A DNA stretch of 64,000 nt from Oscheius tipulae. Its lineage: Eukaryota; Nematoda; Chromadorea; Rhabditida; Rhabditidae. A program made the translations under genes and the position numbers. The notes beneath the pieces are model-generated. The model did not search any database, was not told where the DNA came from, and worked only from the letters and a program-made list of their open reading frames with translations. The stretch lies in assembly GCA_037178975.1 (NCBI GenBank), contig JASJZH010000004.1, forward strand, positions 2,542,001 to 2,606,000, read 5' to 3'. Position 1 is the stretch's first letter. Each line of letters starts with the position of its first letter. Positions 35,301 through 45,209 of the stretch are shown one piece after another.

Positions 35301-37352
35301 CTATGTTCCCTCGATCCACGCCGAATCGGTCATGTTCTGTCAGTGCTCGGCGTCGGATCCGGGCTGTCATAGTCTCCAGGTGGGGTTCTAATTGACTCTT
35401 GCTTCCAGTTCAGAGCGCTTCGAAAAGACAATTAGAGCTCTTCGGAGAATCTAATAAGGACTCTCTTTTTCATTTTTCCACTGAGAGGGAGGCGCTTCCG
35501 GCCCGCGAGCACAATGGGCGGCAAAAGACCAATAACGACGGATTGAGTTTTTGCAGGAACTCTTCTATCCCCAGTGTCTATACATTTCGTCGACGGTGAT
35601 TCCAACATGTTCACAGACTGCGACACGATGTGATTCGAATACGCGATGCAGGTAACTTTTTTTAAAATTACTGTCACAGTTTGCTTCAGGGCTCTGCGAG
35701 ACCAACTGCTGTCCTCGTGTCCTCTCTCGAATGGCGAGTGTGTTGGTCGGTCGTTGTCGGATTGCCGGAGGGTGCTCCTTGCCGCGAGGTGGGTCCTTTA
35801 CTCGCCTTCATAACGGCCCTCCATTGGCCAAATTAGTGCCGATTGAAGGCGCACACTCATTCTTTTTTTCCAGAGGCTCGATTCTCGAACAACCGTGCTT
35901 CTGTCCATTGAACGATGTCAGCTGTATGCGAGAACAGAGACAGATGATCCCGAGTCATCCCTGTATTGGTCAGTTGCCCTTGTTTGGTAGAGTCAATGTA
36001 TTTCAGAGAAAGCAATGCGAGACTTACCTTTCTCGGAACCTGTGACGACTGCTCTGATCCCAAGAGACAAGTACTATCAAAGAGAAGAGACCGTCAAGGA
36101 GGAAAGAGCGAAGGAGACTATGAGAGAACAGCACAGGAACAATCACAGAGGAAGAACAACCAGTACTACCACCACAACGAGCACAACTACGATTCCCGAG
36201 CCAATAACTCTCCCAGCCAAAGGAGCAGGTCGATCGAGACACAAGACGACAGTCTCTCCACCGCCTCCCACAGAAGCACCTCCGCCTTGGGAAACAACGA
36301 CGACTGAGCTTGTGACTACTACTGAAGAGTACATGACAGCTCCACCACCTCCGGCCGAAGGGTGTCAGGCGAGAGATGCCAACGGAAGGAACGTCTTCTT
36401 CCCAATGGGAACTGTCATGAGAGTGAGTAGTTCTATCTAATACAGTTGATCAAACAAGCTTCCAGAGGTATGTGGACTGGAGCTCTCGCTGTTCCTCCTG
36501 GTGTGAGTGCATAGCAGTCGACCAGCTCTCCTGTGAGCGTCTCCCCTGTCTCGGGGACGGTATCTGTGAAGCTCCTCTTACTAACATTGGTTCGTCTCTC
36601 GTATCTCACAGTCCAGAGCCAGTTCAGAATACGGTGAAAGGATCTACTTGAAGGGACGTGGAGCCTGTTTCTGTGAGTCCGGCCAGTTCATCTGCGATCT
36701 TCCCGAGGAGATGCCTGAAGTCTATCCGGGTCTCTACGTGACAGCTGGTTACTCGGTCCAAGATCTGGAGATGCTTCGCAAAGAAGTCCCCTCTCTCACA
36801 TTGGACAAGGCCGGTCTGATGTCAGCCGACGTGGCCAAGGACATCGGCTCGCGTCTCCAGATGGCCTTTGAGCGTCTACAACCAGAAACTCTCCAATGTC
36901 GACTCGTTCTCTTGACAGAACTCTCCGAACCCGGGGCTGCCTTCTTCCGAGTCGAATGGTTCGGTCTAGACGAACGATTTAATCACACCCGGACACAATG
37001 GCAACACGACGGATCTGAGAAGGTTTCTTGGGTTTCAGATCGGTAAAATGGAACATTTTTAGGTATGTTCTTCTTCCGTGACGCGCCTCGCTGATCTCTT
37101 CTCAAATAGCGATTCTATTCGCTACCAACTCATTCTTTCAACGGTCAAACAGATTAAGGTACGTCAAGTGTGACACTTCTATTCTGAGGTATTGGATTAG
37201 ATGACTGGTTCCTCTGAACAATTGAATCTGATACTTGATAGTAAGAGTGACAAATGAGAAATGTTTAGGTACTCGACTACCTGGACGGAATCCCTTCCAG
37301 CTCCACTATGACCCTTCTTCCTCTGTTCTTTCTTCTCCTACGATTTCTGTAG
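32364..37352 (+). CDS. GDNF-receptor-like (GFR/GAS1 family) GPI-anchored protein
   Basis: The signal peptide MILFLLFAASFVHS is followed by cysteine-rich GDNF/GAS1 domains. D1: CLHLRSKCLRDSVC, CVRDLRAIREHLAHSTCIC, CDFFRQLIWNHPC. D2: TCNEALDQVCMRHVSCRQLW, then after a 0.5 kb intron GNCHCDTTNPDCHWIR. D3 (about 35090-35400): KCEAADDCRWHLGELKARC and FCQCSASDPGCHSL. D4 (about 35600-36030): CDSNTRC, CPLSNGECVG, CFCPLNDVSCMREQ. Thr/Pro-rich linkers (34190-34260 and 36150-36350) separate the domains. A C-terminal module follows (CSSWCECIAVDQLSC, ACFCESGQFICDLP), and the protein ends with a hydrophobic tail (MTLLPLFFLLLRFL), a GPI-anchor signal. This layout resembles insect Gfrl and vertebrate GFR-alpha, which bind TGF-beta-like ligands with a co-receptor. 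Many 35-45 nt introns; the exact chain is inferred. Confidence 0.78.
33124..33570 (-). other. Antisense coding-like sequence inside a GFR-like intron
   Basis: On the minus strand of the 33110-33624 intron a long frame reads LAPLYGRLPRSRVNLLVDFL, KMLLLDNNTNPERQLLEE, one in-frame TAG, then NIEELFHLLTLDPLQQPKLE, WTACDFCATRFGLSKPK and SDQAYRQMLLYLKTFVLGD. The composition looks like real protein, not a codon shadow. It may be a nested gene with a tiny intron over the TAG, or a decayed retrocopy. I do not recognise the family. Confidence 0.45.
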
Positions 37353-37455
37353 AGTTCCAAAAGTGCCTGTTGACCAGGAGCCCTATCCCTCCCGGTCCGA
37401 CTTTCCTTCTGCTCAGGTGTCTCCTCCCACCCCCGTTGATTATCACCCATTGTCA

Positions 37456-37491
37456 AATAAAGTGTTATCACTCGCAGAAGCAGAGTCGTCC
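37456..37491 (+). promoter_or_regulatory. Poly(A) signal and possible trans-splice acceptor between two genes
   Basis: AATAAA at 37456-37461 lies 104 bases after the GFR-like stop. ATCACTCGCAG ends at 37477, 14 bases before the proposed ATG of the TRPM-like gene (37492). The arrangement resembles a nematode operon junction, where the upstream message is cleaved and the downstream one receives a spliced leader. Confidence 0.45.
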
Positions 37492-40400
37492 ATGCGTCTT
37501 TTTTGTTTTCCTCGTCGCCGCACGGAAACGCAGATTCAGCTGGAAAGAGAGCCTTTGAGACCACTCTGCGAGCATCTCTACATCTACAAATTAGAGGAGT
37601 TGGAGAATGAAGTAAGTCTGAATTGTGGGGGAACGGATGACGGGGCTGTGGGACTGAGTAAACAAGATTACTGAAATGGGGACCGTGTTGCAAAATGATA
37701 CGCCCGTCAGCCGAGTCCGATACGTTTTAGGAGAAACTCTTCACATCACACGATCTCCTCGAGCCGATCAACGGCTACACGATCGAGCAATTCATAGACG
37801 AGAGACTGACCGAGCTTCTAGGATGCACACTTCGCGATCTCAAAGACAGCAGTCTGGCCGAGCGGATATGTTCCGCCTTCTTCAAAAAGTAGGCTCTTGT
37901 TATTGCTCACAAAGTCTTTAGGAAAGCGGTGATTAAAGACTGGCGGCATAAGAGCAACTTACCGCTCTTCGAAGGACTCCTTCTGGCATTCATCTTCCAC
38001 AAAATGAGGAAACTCTTCCTCGAGATTCATGAACCACAGATAGCAGAGATGTACGAGGAGCTTAGGGACAAGATGGACGTAAACTGCACGGAACTGTTGC
38101 AGAGCTGTTTCAAAACTGTACTTTTCTCATTTGGCTTCTCGAAAGGACAGTTCAGGACGATCTGAAGACTCGTAAAGCACTGGAGATCAACTATCACAAG
38201 CACATCCACCAGGGAGACTGTGACGATCACCGGATAAGGCTCATGGAAATTGCTTACTTGGGAAAGGCCAATGTGAGTTGAGTCAATTTCTCACTGAGCC
38301 CAGATTCAGAAGTTTCTAGCCCATCCTGCTTGTCAGAAGGCAATTGACAGACGATGGCAGCCCTCGTATCGGATCGGACCGACGTCTCTTCGACTCTATT
38401 TCTACTACTTTCTTCCCTTCCTCTTCCTTATCGACAAATTTGAACCGTACGCTAAGAATCCGAAGGATAATCTCAAGTGAGTCGCCTACTTAAAGTCCGT
38501 ATTTTGGCTCTGGAAGTGGGAGTTGGACTAATAGGGACAGAAAGATGACATCACATGTAGTACTAATCAAAGACATTCTTTTGAACGCTGTCTGTGTCAA
38601 ACCTTTCTACACAAGTAGTGTATTGCTATATATAGCGCCCGATTACGACACACACTACCCGGGTTCGACTCCGCTCAGCGGCCCTTCTTTCTAAAAAAAA
38701 CAATGTAAGCGCAGGAGTTGCTGGTTTAAGGATTTTTCACGACATTATTTCATGCGTACACGTTTAGCCGCGCTAATTGTGTCCGAGTTCGGACTCTCTT
38801 GTTCTCCTCTCGCCCCTTCCAAGAATAGTAATGAGTGTTCAGAACACGGGTAACGAAGTTCTACAAGTCGACTTCCTCAAAGTACGTCATTCACATGTTC
38901 TTCCGCTGCTTCTATGTCCTAACCTACTCGATTACTCTGATCCGACTGAGTGGCAAGAGCATGAAGAGGGATTCGATTGGAGAGTTCTGGGAAGAATTCG
39001 TTGTGATGGCCTGGCAGTGTTCCTATCTCTTCGAGATGTTCGCCATCATGGCTCAACAGGTAGGAAGGTTGCCTTCTAAGCCGTGAATTAGAAACAGAAA
39101 TTGCTGAACTGGATGGAGAGAAATCCAGTGGATGTTGGGCGGAATGTTCTCATTGGAATCAATATCGTTACTCTCATTCTGTCACTTATTTCCATCCCTT
39201 TGCGGTACATTTTGCTCCCAATAGCCGATCTCTGTTTCTATCTCTCCTACATAATGGCTGTCGTCCGATCGATGAGAGTCCTGTACGTGGACTCCTTCTT
39301 CGGCAGCATCGTTCACATGATCAACAAAATGGTCAGTCAGAATGTCAATAGAAGGATCTAGGAGCCAGTTACAGGTGCCGATCATGGCCAAGTTCTTCCT
39401 CATCTTCGTCTTTTTCTGGGCCGCCTTCGCTGTCTGCTACATCAGTCTGTCCGGTCACTTCAACACGGACAACTCAACCTACGTGGGTCTCCCTTGGCAG
39501 ATATTCTATCACGGGGCATTTGGTATGTTGTCTCTTGATCAGACGAATGGATTTTAGAGATATTCGGAGAGGCCATTGACGACGACAAACGAGGAGACAT
39601 TCTGTCCTGCAAGAACGTTGACCTGACTACTTACACAACAGATTCATCTTTGCATTGTCTCTTCAGAGTAGGTTTGACATAAGAATCGGTTTTCAAAGTG
39701 ACTCTCAGACTTGGATGATCCCTCTGCTTCTCTTCTTCTACATCCTCATTTCTGGCATTCTGTTGGTCAACATATTGACAGCTCTTCTGACGTGAGTCTC
39801 TCGGTATCACTCTCGATTTCTCATTTAGGAAAGAGTACGAGGACATTTCAAAAGACTATCACATCTACTGGAAGGTGGCTCTGTACTCACGCCTCGCAGA
39901 GTACGAGGACCGTTCTTTCGTACCAGCTCCTCTCTCCATCTTCAACTCCATCTACATTATCATAGTGACTCTGGCAACAAGACTAGTCAAGAAAGTATGT
40001 CGTCCATGCAAACGTTCTCCTCTTTCATCTCCCGAGAAGATTCCTCTCACGCCAATGGCTCCGTCAACCCCAGCTCCGCCAACTCCAGCCCTGGCACATG
40101 TCAACAGACCGGCTCCGTTGGCCACGATCGAAGAGCGACAGAGTAGTTCCTCGACCGATCTCCAGAGTCTTGTCCAAGGTCCATTGAAGCAATTCAAGAA
40201 GACACAACGTCCTCATTCGGCTCATGGCATTACAGACTTCAACTACCAGCCGGTGGCCATTTTTTCCAATGTGAGGGTCACGGAGCCTCCGTCACCTCTC
40301 GAAGCGATCACCCCAGCGATGGAGATGGAAACGGACGAAAACAGCATCGAGGATGGCCGGGCTCTCGAGTTCATCCAAGCTTGTCGGAATAATATGGTAC

Positions 40401-40557
40401 AGATTTTCATACTTCGAGAAGAAGTAGCAGAAGTATTTAGGTGATCGAACAGAACGTGCAAAATTCTCGGAAGAAGGTCAGTCAGGAATTCATGGCAAGT
40501 ATTCTGCAAAAGTTCGAGCTCTCTATTGCCGCAAGACCGAGAGGAATGACCGAATAA
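37492..40557 (+). CDS. TRPM-like cation channel (short N-terminus)
   Basis: The start used is MRLFCFPRRRTETQIQ. A cytosolic helical region follows (HDLLEPINGYTIEQFIDERL, LFEGLLLAFIFHKMRK, CDDHRIRLMEIAYLGKAN), then ACQKAIDRRWQPSY and six membrane segments: FYYFLPFLFLIDKF, FFRCFYVLTYSITLI, VLIGINIVTLILSLI, LCFYLSYIMAVVRSMRVLY, MAKFFLIFVFFWAAFAVCYI and WMIPLLLFFYILISGILLVN. The pore loop reads LPWQIFYHGAFEIFGE, with the acidic residues TRPM channels have after the selectivity turn, and NILTALLTKEYEDI is the TRP-box side. A Pro-rich C-terminus follows, ending in a short coil (NSRKKVSQEFMASILQKFE). The product is about 800 residues, against 1100-1900 in most TRPMs; the N-terminal TRPM homology domains are missing or unrecognised. 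Confidence 0.78.
38600..38700 (+). repeat. tRNA-Arg-derived SINE or tRNA relic
   Basis: In a TRPM-like intron, GGTTCGACTCC (38662-38672) is a perfect tRNA B-box. Upstream, ATAGCGCCCGATTACGAC resembles the D-arm/anticodon part of tRNA-Arg(ACG) (ATAGCGC..CTGACTACG). The stems do not pair well enough for a functional tRNA. An A-rich run (about 38693-38702) follows, as in many SINEs. Confidence 0.5.
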
Positions 40558-40639
40558 AGATCTTTTTGGGACTTTTTCAAAGAGGACTGCCTTGTTTGTC
40601 TCCCCCCTTATTCACCGATAAGCCATTGCCACAATCGAT

Positions 40640-41044
40640 ATGCGTCACGGCCTCTTCCTCCTCCTGCTTGTACCGTCAGTCTGTTCATTCAGTTGTATCA
40701 CCTGTGACGGGGCTGACTGTCTCCAGCCGGAGAAATGGCTCACCCAGGCTTGTTCTCCAGGCACCAGCATGTGCTTCAGACTGCAGGCCGACGGGCAGAG
40801 TATACTCTTTTCTCATCATTCTCATCCTGTGTGTTCAGTATTTCGTCGAGGCTGTGCCCAATTCGACTGTGACTATATGAGGGATGTTCCGAGCGGAGCC
40901 AGTTGTAGCACTTGTGACTCTTCAAGATGTAACGGAATCCGTCAGCTGTATTTGGATCATCCGGGAGGTGGAGCCATGTGGAGAAACTGTGGGACAGTGG
41001 AGATGTTGCTCTCAACTATACTGCCAATCATTTTGCTCTTTTGA
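40640..41044 (+). CDS. Ly6/uPAR-type GPI-anchored surface protein
   Basis: MRHGLFLLLLVPSVCS is a signal peptide. The mature part has the three-finger cysteine pattern: CITCDGADCLQPEKW, ACSPGTSMCFRLQ, then after a 38-nt intron (GTATAC..TTCAG) RRGCAQFDCDYM, CSTCDSSRCN, the typical terminal CN of the fold. It ends in VEMLLSTILPIILLF, a GPI-anchor signal. The length is about 120 residues, normal for the family. It lies only about 80 bases after the TRPM-like stop on the same strand. Ly6 proteins modulate surface receptors and channels; the specific partner is unknown. Confidence 0.82.
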   Translation: MRHGLFLLLLVPSVCSFSCITCDGADCLQPEKWLTQACSPGTSMCFRLQADGQSILFSHHSHPVCSVFRRGCAQFDCDYMRDVPSGASCSTCDSSRCNGIRQLYLDHPGGGAMWRNCGTVEMLLSTILPIILLF

Positions 41045-41110
41045 TAAGTTATTTGATTCCTGCAAGTATGAAGATTGTACACATGAACTGGACATTCTTT
41101 TCTGGAATGA

Positions 41111-41380
41111 TCTCTACTATCTAAAGCGCGATGGCTTCTGTCTGTTTGGATGTTTCTTTGTTTGTCCCGGGCCACGAAACAGAAGCGAGCCAATTATGTT
41201 GTCCAAGAGTTTTGTTGTACAGAAAGTTATCGCCTATATTGGATGGCAAGTTAACTTTGAGTGCGCTCTAAAACTTGGCTTTTGTTCCAATGAAGCAACT
41301 GGGAGTCTTTGTTACAAGGCGTAGTCGCCAATGCAAACTGAAGGCAAAAGGACGGCGAAGCCGTAGGAGGCGGCTCGTTC
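41111..41380 (+). mobile_element. Helitron-like non-autonomous repeat, copy B
   Basis: Begins TCTCTACTATCTAAAGCG after an A, as copy A at 5088 does, and stays similar through GAAGCGAGCCAATTAT, ATTGGATGGCAAGT and AAACTGAAGGCAAAAGGACG. Near the 3' side ACGGCGAAGCCGT forms a small hairpin. It lies in the 400-base gap between the Ly6 and GBA genes. The frame beginning YYLKRDGFCL stays open across it. Confidence 0.55.
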
Positions 41381-41452
41381 TATATATACAGCAGCACTTC
41401 CTAGACAGCCTTCTTGCGACTCTCTCCTATCAGAAAAACACCTTTTATGCAG

Positions 41453-43494
41453 TTATGGGAACAAGACAGTCGTCAAGGACTTGGCCTCCATCTTGAAGTT
41501 GAACCATCTCTTCTGCATATTGTAATCCGATATCGAAATGTCGAAGTCTTTCTGAACACAGATCAGCTTTTTCTGTTAACCACACACCTCAGAAGTGTTT
41601 AAAATTACGACGCCCTTTCTGCCCTGGGGATCCACAAAGGGAAGGTGCTCAAGACCCTCGAGTGGATAGTTCAAAAGCTCGGTATCGCATCGGATTGCAC
41701 CAGGTACGAGGAATTTACTGAAAGAGATAGTTTGTAAAGAAAAGAGACCAACCTGAAATGGGCCAGAGCATAGAACATTGGTTGTTTATAGTACTCTTGG
41801 GCTGTAGCATTCACAATAATTGGGGCATCCACGGTGTTCCCTACCCAGTTCGGACCTCCGTTCAAATCGAGGCAATAGTTCCAATCTGTCCACCCGGCTA
41901 CCCAGTTTTGAAGGTCCTGGCACTACTTTCTGACAAGGTTTACAACTTACCACGATGATATCGTGAGCATAATCCTCCGCCCGGTACCAGTCACCCAGTA
42001 TTACTGTGTTGTCTATATATCCAGTACACGCCTCGGTGGCCAGCATGAAATGGTTCGGCCATTTGTTGTGGGTCTCCAGCATGACATCCGGAGGAACCTC
42101 GGCGTCCTCGTACCAATGAAGAGCGATTCCTGAGACGTACTGGGCGGCGCCATGGTCGCTCAACACGACTGTGGGCCAGTGGGGCAGATTGAATCGCTGG
42201 TCGTCCAGAATCATCAGCTAAGCTTTGGTTTTTGAGCTTATACCAAGAGACAAACCTCAATATTCTGAGTAACGGGGTTAGAGACCAGTTTAGGGCCGAG
42301 TAGGGTCTTGATGAAATCCCGCTGCATGCTCGCATTGAAGAACATCGTCTGCCACTTGTAGTTCTTGAGACGACCGGTCGTGGGCTCGTTCTGTGCCGTC
42401 AGACCCCAGAAACTGATGCCCTGATCGTGATAGTGCTCGAAGAACTTAATAATGTAGGAAGCCCAGGCTGTGTAGTAGTCACCGTCGATGGGACCGTCCA
42501 ACAGTCCGCCTCCTTTCATGTCATCTTCAGGTTGTCAGTTGTTTCTAACTATAAAAGATACCGTTAGTCTTCATCCATCCGGGGGCGCTCCATGGTGTAG
42601 CGAAGAGTTTAAGCTGGTTGTTGCTTAACTGCTGCGCCCGCTTGATAAAGGGAATCTTGTAGGTGAAGTCCTCTTGGGTCAGATTGAAATTATTCATTGC
42701 CAGATCTCCCGCCACATCGTCATAGCTATATTCATGAGTACTGAAGTCACAGCTAGCTATCGGTACTCGTCCAAGCGTGTAGCCGAGTCCATCCGGGCTG
42801 AAGTACTGCCTCAAGATGGTCTCTCTCATCGAGGCGGGAAGATTCATCATGTTGATCCCGGCCGAGTCCGTGAATGCGGCTCCGAATCCCTTGAATGTCT
42901 GGTAGAGTTTCTTCTCGTTCACACTGATTCGGATCTTGTTCACTGCTAAAAGGTCTCTTTCTTTCTAAAAAAGTAGCAAGTATACCGTCAGTAGTTGAGG
43001 ACAGCAGGGTTCTGACCATTCTCTGGCCACTTTTCGTCGATTGATAGAGCGCAGCCTGACCATTTTTCAGTGTTCCAACAGGGTCAATCTCATCACAGAA
43101 GGTCGAATTACAGACGCAGACGGTCTTATTGGCTCCATAACTTCGTGATGAGCAGGGAGAGCCATCTGAAATGATCTTTTGTGTTGGCACTTATTAGACT
43201 GTTCATTTTTGGAAGGATGGTTTGCGTTAGCTATGCCCTGATAACACATGAGGTGAGTGAATATTATAGTTTTAAGGGTAAGTTCAGACCTTTTCAATCG
43301 GCATTCTCTAGTTTGCCTCTGCGCCATGTGGACTGCTCCCGGAATGGTGATAGTGGTTTTTGATAAGGCTACGAACCTTGAGGGCGCAGGCTTCTGAAGC
43401 CTTTGACAGTCAGCTTCTAACTCGATGACCAAGAAATTTGGAACTTACGAATCAGTGGGAGTCCCAAAAGGAAGAGGACAACGAAACGAGACAT
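41453..43494 (-). CDS. gba: Glucosylceramidase (lysosomal, GH30)
   Basis: The start at 43494 gives a signal peptide ([16 protein letters not shown]). Cysteine-containing N-terminal exon: [16 protein letters not shown]. The GH30 barrel follows: [65 protein letters not shown] (acid/base glutamate), [23 protein letters not shown] (nucleophile glutamate) and [17 protein letters not shown]-like [16 protein letters not shown]. The last exons read [12 protein letters not shown] and [12 protein letters not shown], ending SLTTVLFP. It hydrolyses glucosylceramide in the lysosome. About nine exons with introns of 35-50 nt; both catalytic residues are present, so it should be active. Confidence 0.93.
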
Positions 43495-43529
43495 GATGCC
43501 TCTCCGTCTGCTTATCAGAACTCCGCCCC

Positions 43530-43790
43530 TTCGACCAAGTCGACCATCGACTCTTTGAACTGGAATACAGTCTATTGGGTAACCGGCGGGCTCTGACCGG
43601 TAGACTATCATCGGATAGAGAGAGAGAGAGAGAATCAAAGAGTTCAGGATTTTCTTCAGTAGCACCACCAGCGACTCGGAGATCTTCCAACTCGGCAGCA
43701 GAAGCTTCTTTGGAGAATATGGCTAAGAATGTCTCCAGTCTGTACCATCCGGTCGTCCACTGTTCGACTGACTCTGAGTGAGGAGAAATA
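43530..43790 (+). pseudogene. Fragment similar to a ZP-domain exon
   Basis: The bases around 43540-43615 (CGACCATCGACTC, GAACTGGAA, ACAGTC, TTGGGTA, GGCGG-CTCT) match 48610-48690, which encodes the HRLSELEDSQLGTRRTL segment of the ZP gene. Here the frame reads STLELEYSLLGNRRALTGRL and continues for about 55 residues to a stop at 43779. The upstream ZP exons are not found. It is either a duplicated exon fragment or the remains of a second ZP gene. Confidence 0.5.
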
Positions 43791-44146
43791 ATAAGATTTC
43801 TATCTGATCGGCCACTGTACGGTTTATACCAGACTCTGGTTGTGAATCAAATAGACTCTTTCGAGATCTTGTCCAGGCCCTGGAGCAACTATCATCTGGA
43901 ATAGTTGGAAGACAACCTCGCCTGTCGGATGATGATCGTCGAGCAGCTGCGTAAGACTAGGCTAGAATGTAGGCAAATGTACCGACTTCGTCGACTACTC
44001 GAGCCAGAAGAAGTCACCTCCTCCAGAAAATAGTCAACTTCGACAGCAAACTCCGAACTCTTCAGTGAGAGAACATCATATCTACATAGGAACGACAGGA
44101 GCAGCTGGGTGCTTTTATCTCTTTTGGGTGCATTTCTATGACTTTA

Positions 44147-44788
44147 TTATTGTTTTGACTTCCTGTAGGCGGGGAACATTGCCTTGAGAATAGCGTCTAC
44201 TGTCTCTGGGAGAGTATCGTCGACATTGTCCTCTTTCGCCGGTTGCTCGGCTTCCACTCTTTCCTCCTTGACCATCTTCTCCATTGGGAACTTCGGGTGC
44301 TTCTTTGAGGGACCGGGCCGGGTACAGGACACTCGGAAGACTGCGTCCTGTTGATCACAAGGTTCTGCTCTCCAAAGGAACCAATCGTTCTTTCGTCTGA
44401 GAACTCCGAAAGACTCAGATTCACAACCAGTGGGCTAAAAATAAGAACTAAGTAAGGGAGAAGGATAAACTGTCTTGACTACTCACATTTTCTGTGATAT
44501 AGGCACGTGGCGAGTCTTGGCATTGAAGAGGGCACCACTCGATGACTGATTGGGATTCAGGCTCGGCTTCCTGGTAACATCCATTGTCATTTATCGCGTC
44601 CCATTCCTCGTTACCGTCAAAACTGATTCTACAGTCTACAAGTACCGATTCGGCCTTCCTTCGACAGATATAGGATCGTGTGTCTGAAACAAGAGAGCTC
44701 CTAACAGAATAGTTCCGAACTGACCAAAGACTTCTAGATGAGCAGTGACTAGAGAGGCAAGGAAGAGTAGTGAAAGGGGAGAAAACAT
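44147..44788 (-). CDS. Unrecognised secreted cysteine-rich protein
   Basis: Three exons in phase: signal peptide exon MFSPLSLLFLASLVTA (start 44788), a middle exon (DTRSYICRRKAESVLVDCRI, NGCYQEAEPE, WCPLQCQDS) and a last exon (TGCESESFGVLRRKNDWFLW, EPCDQQDAVFRVSC) followed by an acidic-basic tail and stop at 44147. Introns are about 42 and 52 nt. The mature part of roughly 150 residues has about ten cysteines within 95 residues and then a cysteine-free tail ending PAYRKSKQ. I cannot place it in a family. Confidence 0.6.
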
Positions 44789-45209
44789 CGGGACAGACTG
44801 GGATCTGTCTTCCCGCCGTCATTATCAGCTGCCCCCAATCGGAAAACTTGACACGGTGAACTCTCGGCGAAAAAAACCGGTGTGTTGTGAGGTATCAGCA
44901 CGGTTCTCCCCCAGCGAATAAGGACACCCTCGAGGGTCATTGTGTCATTCAATCGACACCGGGTAATTACGGGTCGGACCGAGAGAGACGGAGTAATTCG
45001 ACTGAACCGGGAACGGACTCCAAAAGGTCATTTCCCCAAGTATGCTCCTCTTCCTATCTTTTCTCCTCGCACAGCCCTCATCACAAGTTTCAAGTGAGTC
45101 AAAATAGTCTTTACTATGAGATCATTGGGTAGGGAACCGAACTGTCCCTAGTCGTCGTAAAAATCCTCGTTCTTTGTTCTCGTCTGTCGATGCGTTGCTT
45201 GATGCTTCC

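Noticed and set aside
45027-45090. Plus-strand signal-peptide-like start (MLLFLSFLLAQ)
   Set aside because: No downstream exon could be joined in phase, and it lies near the end of the minus-strand PAN gene.
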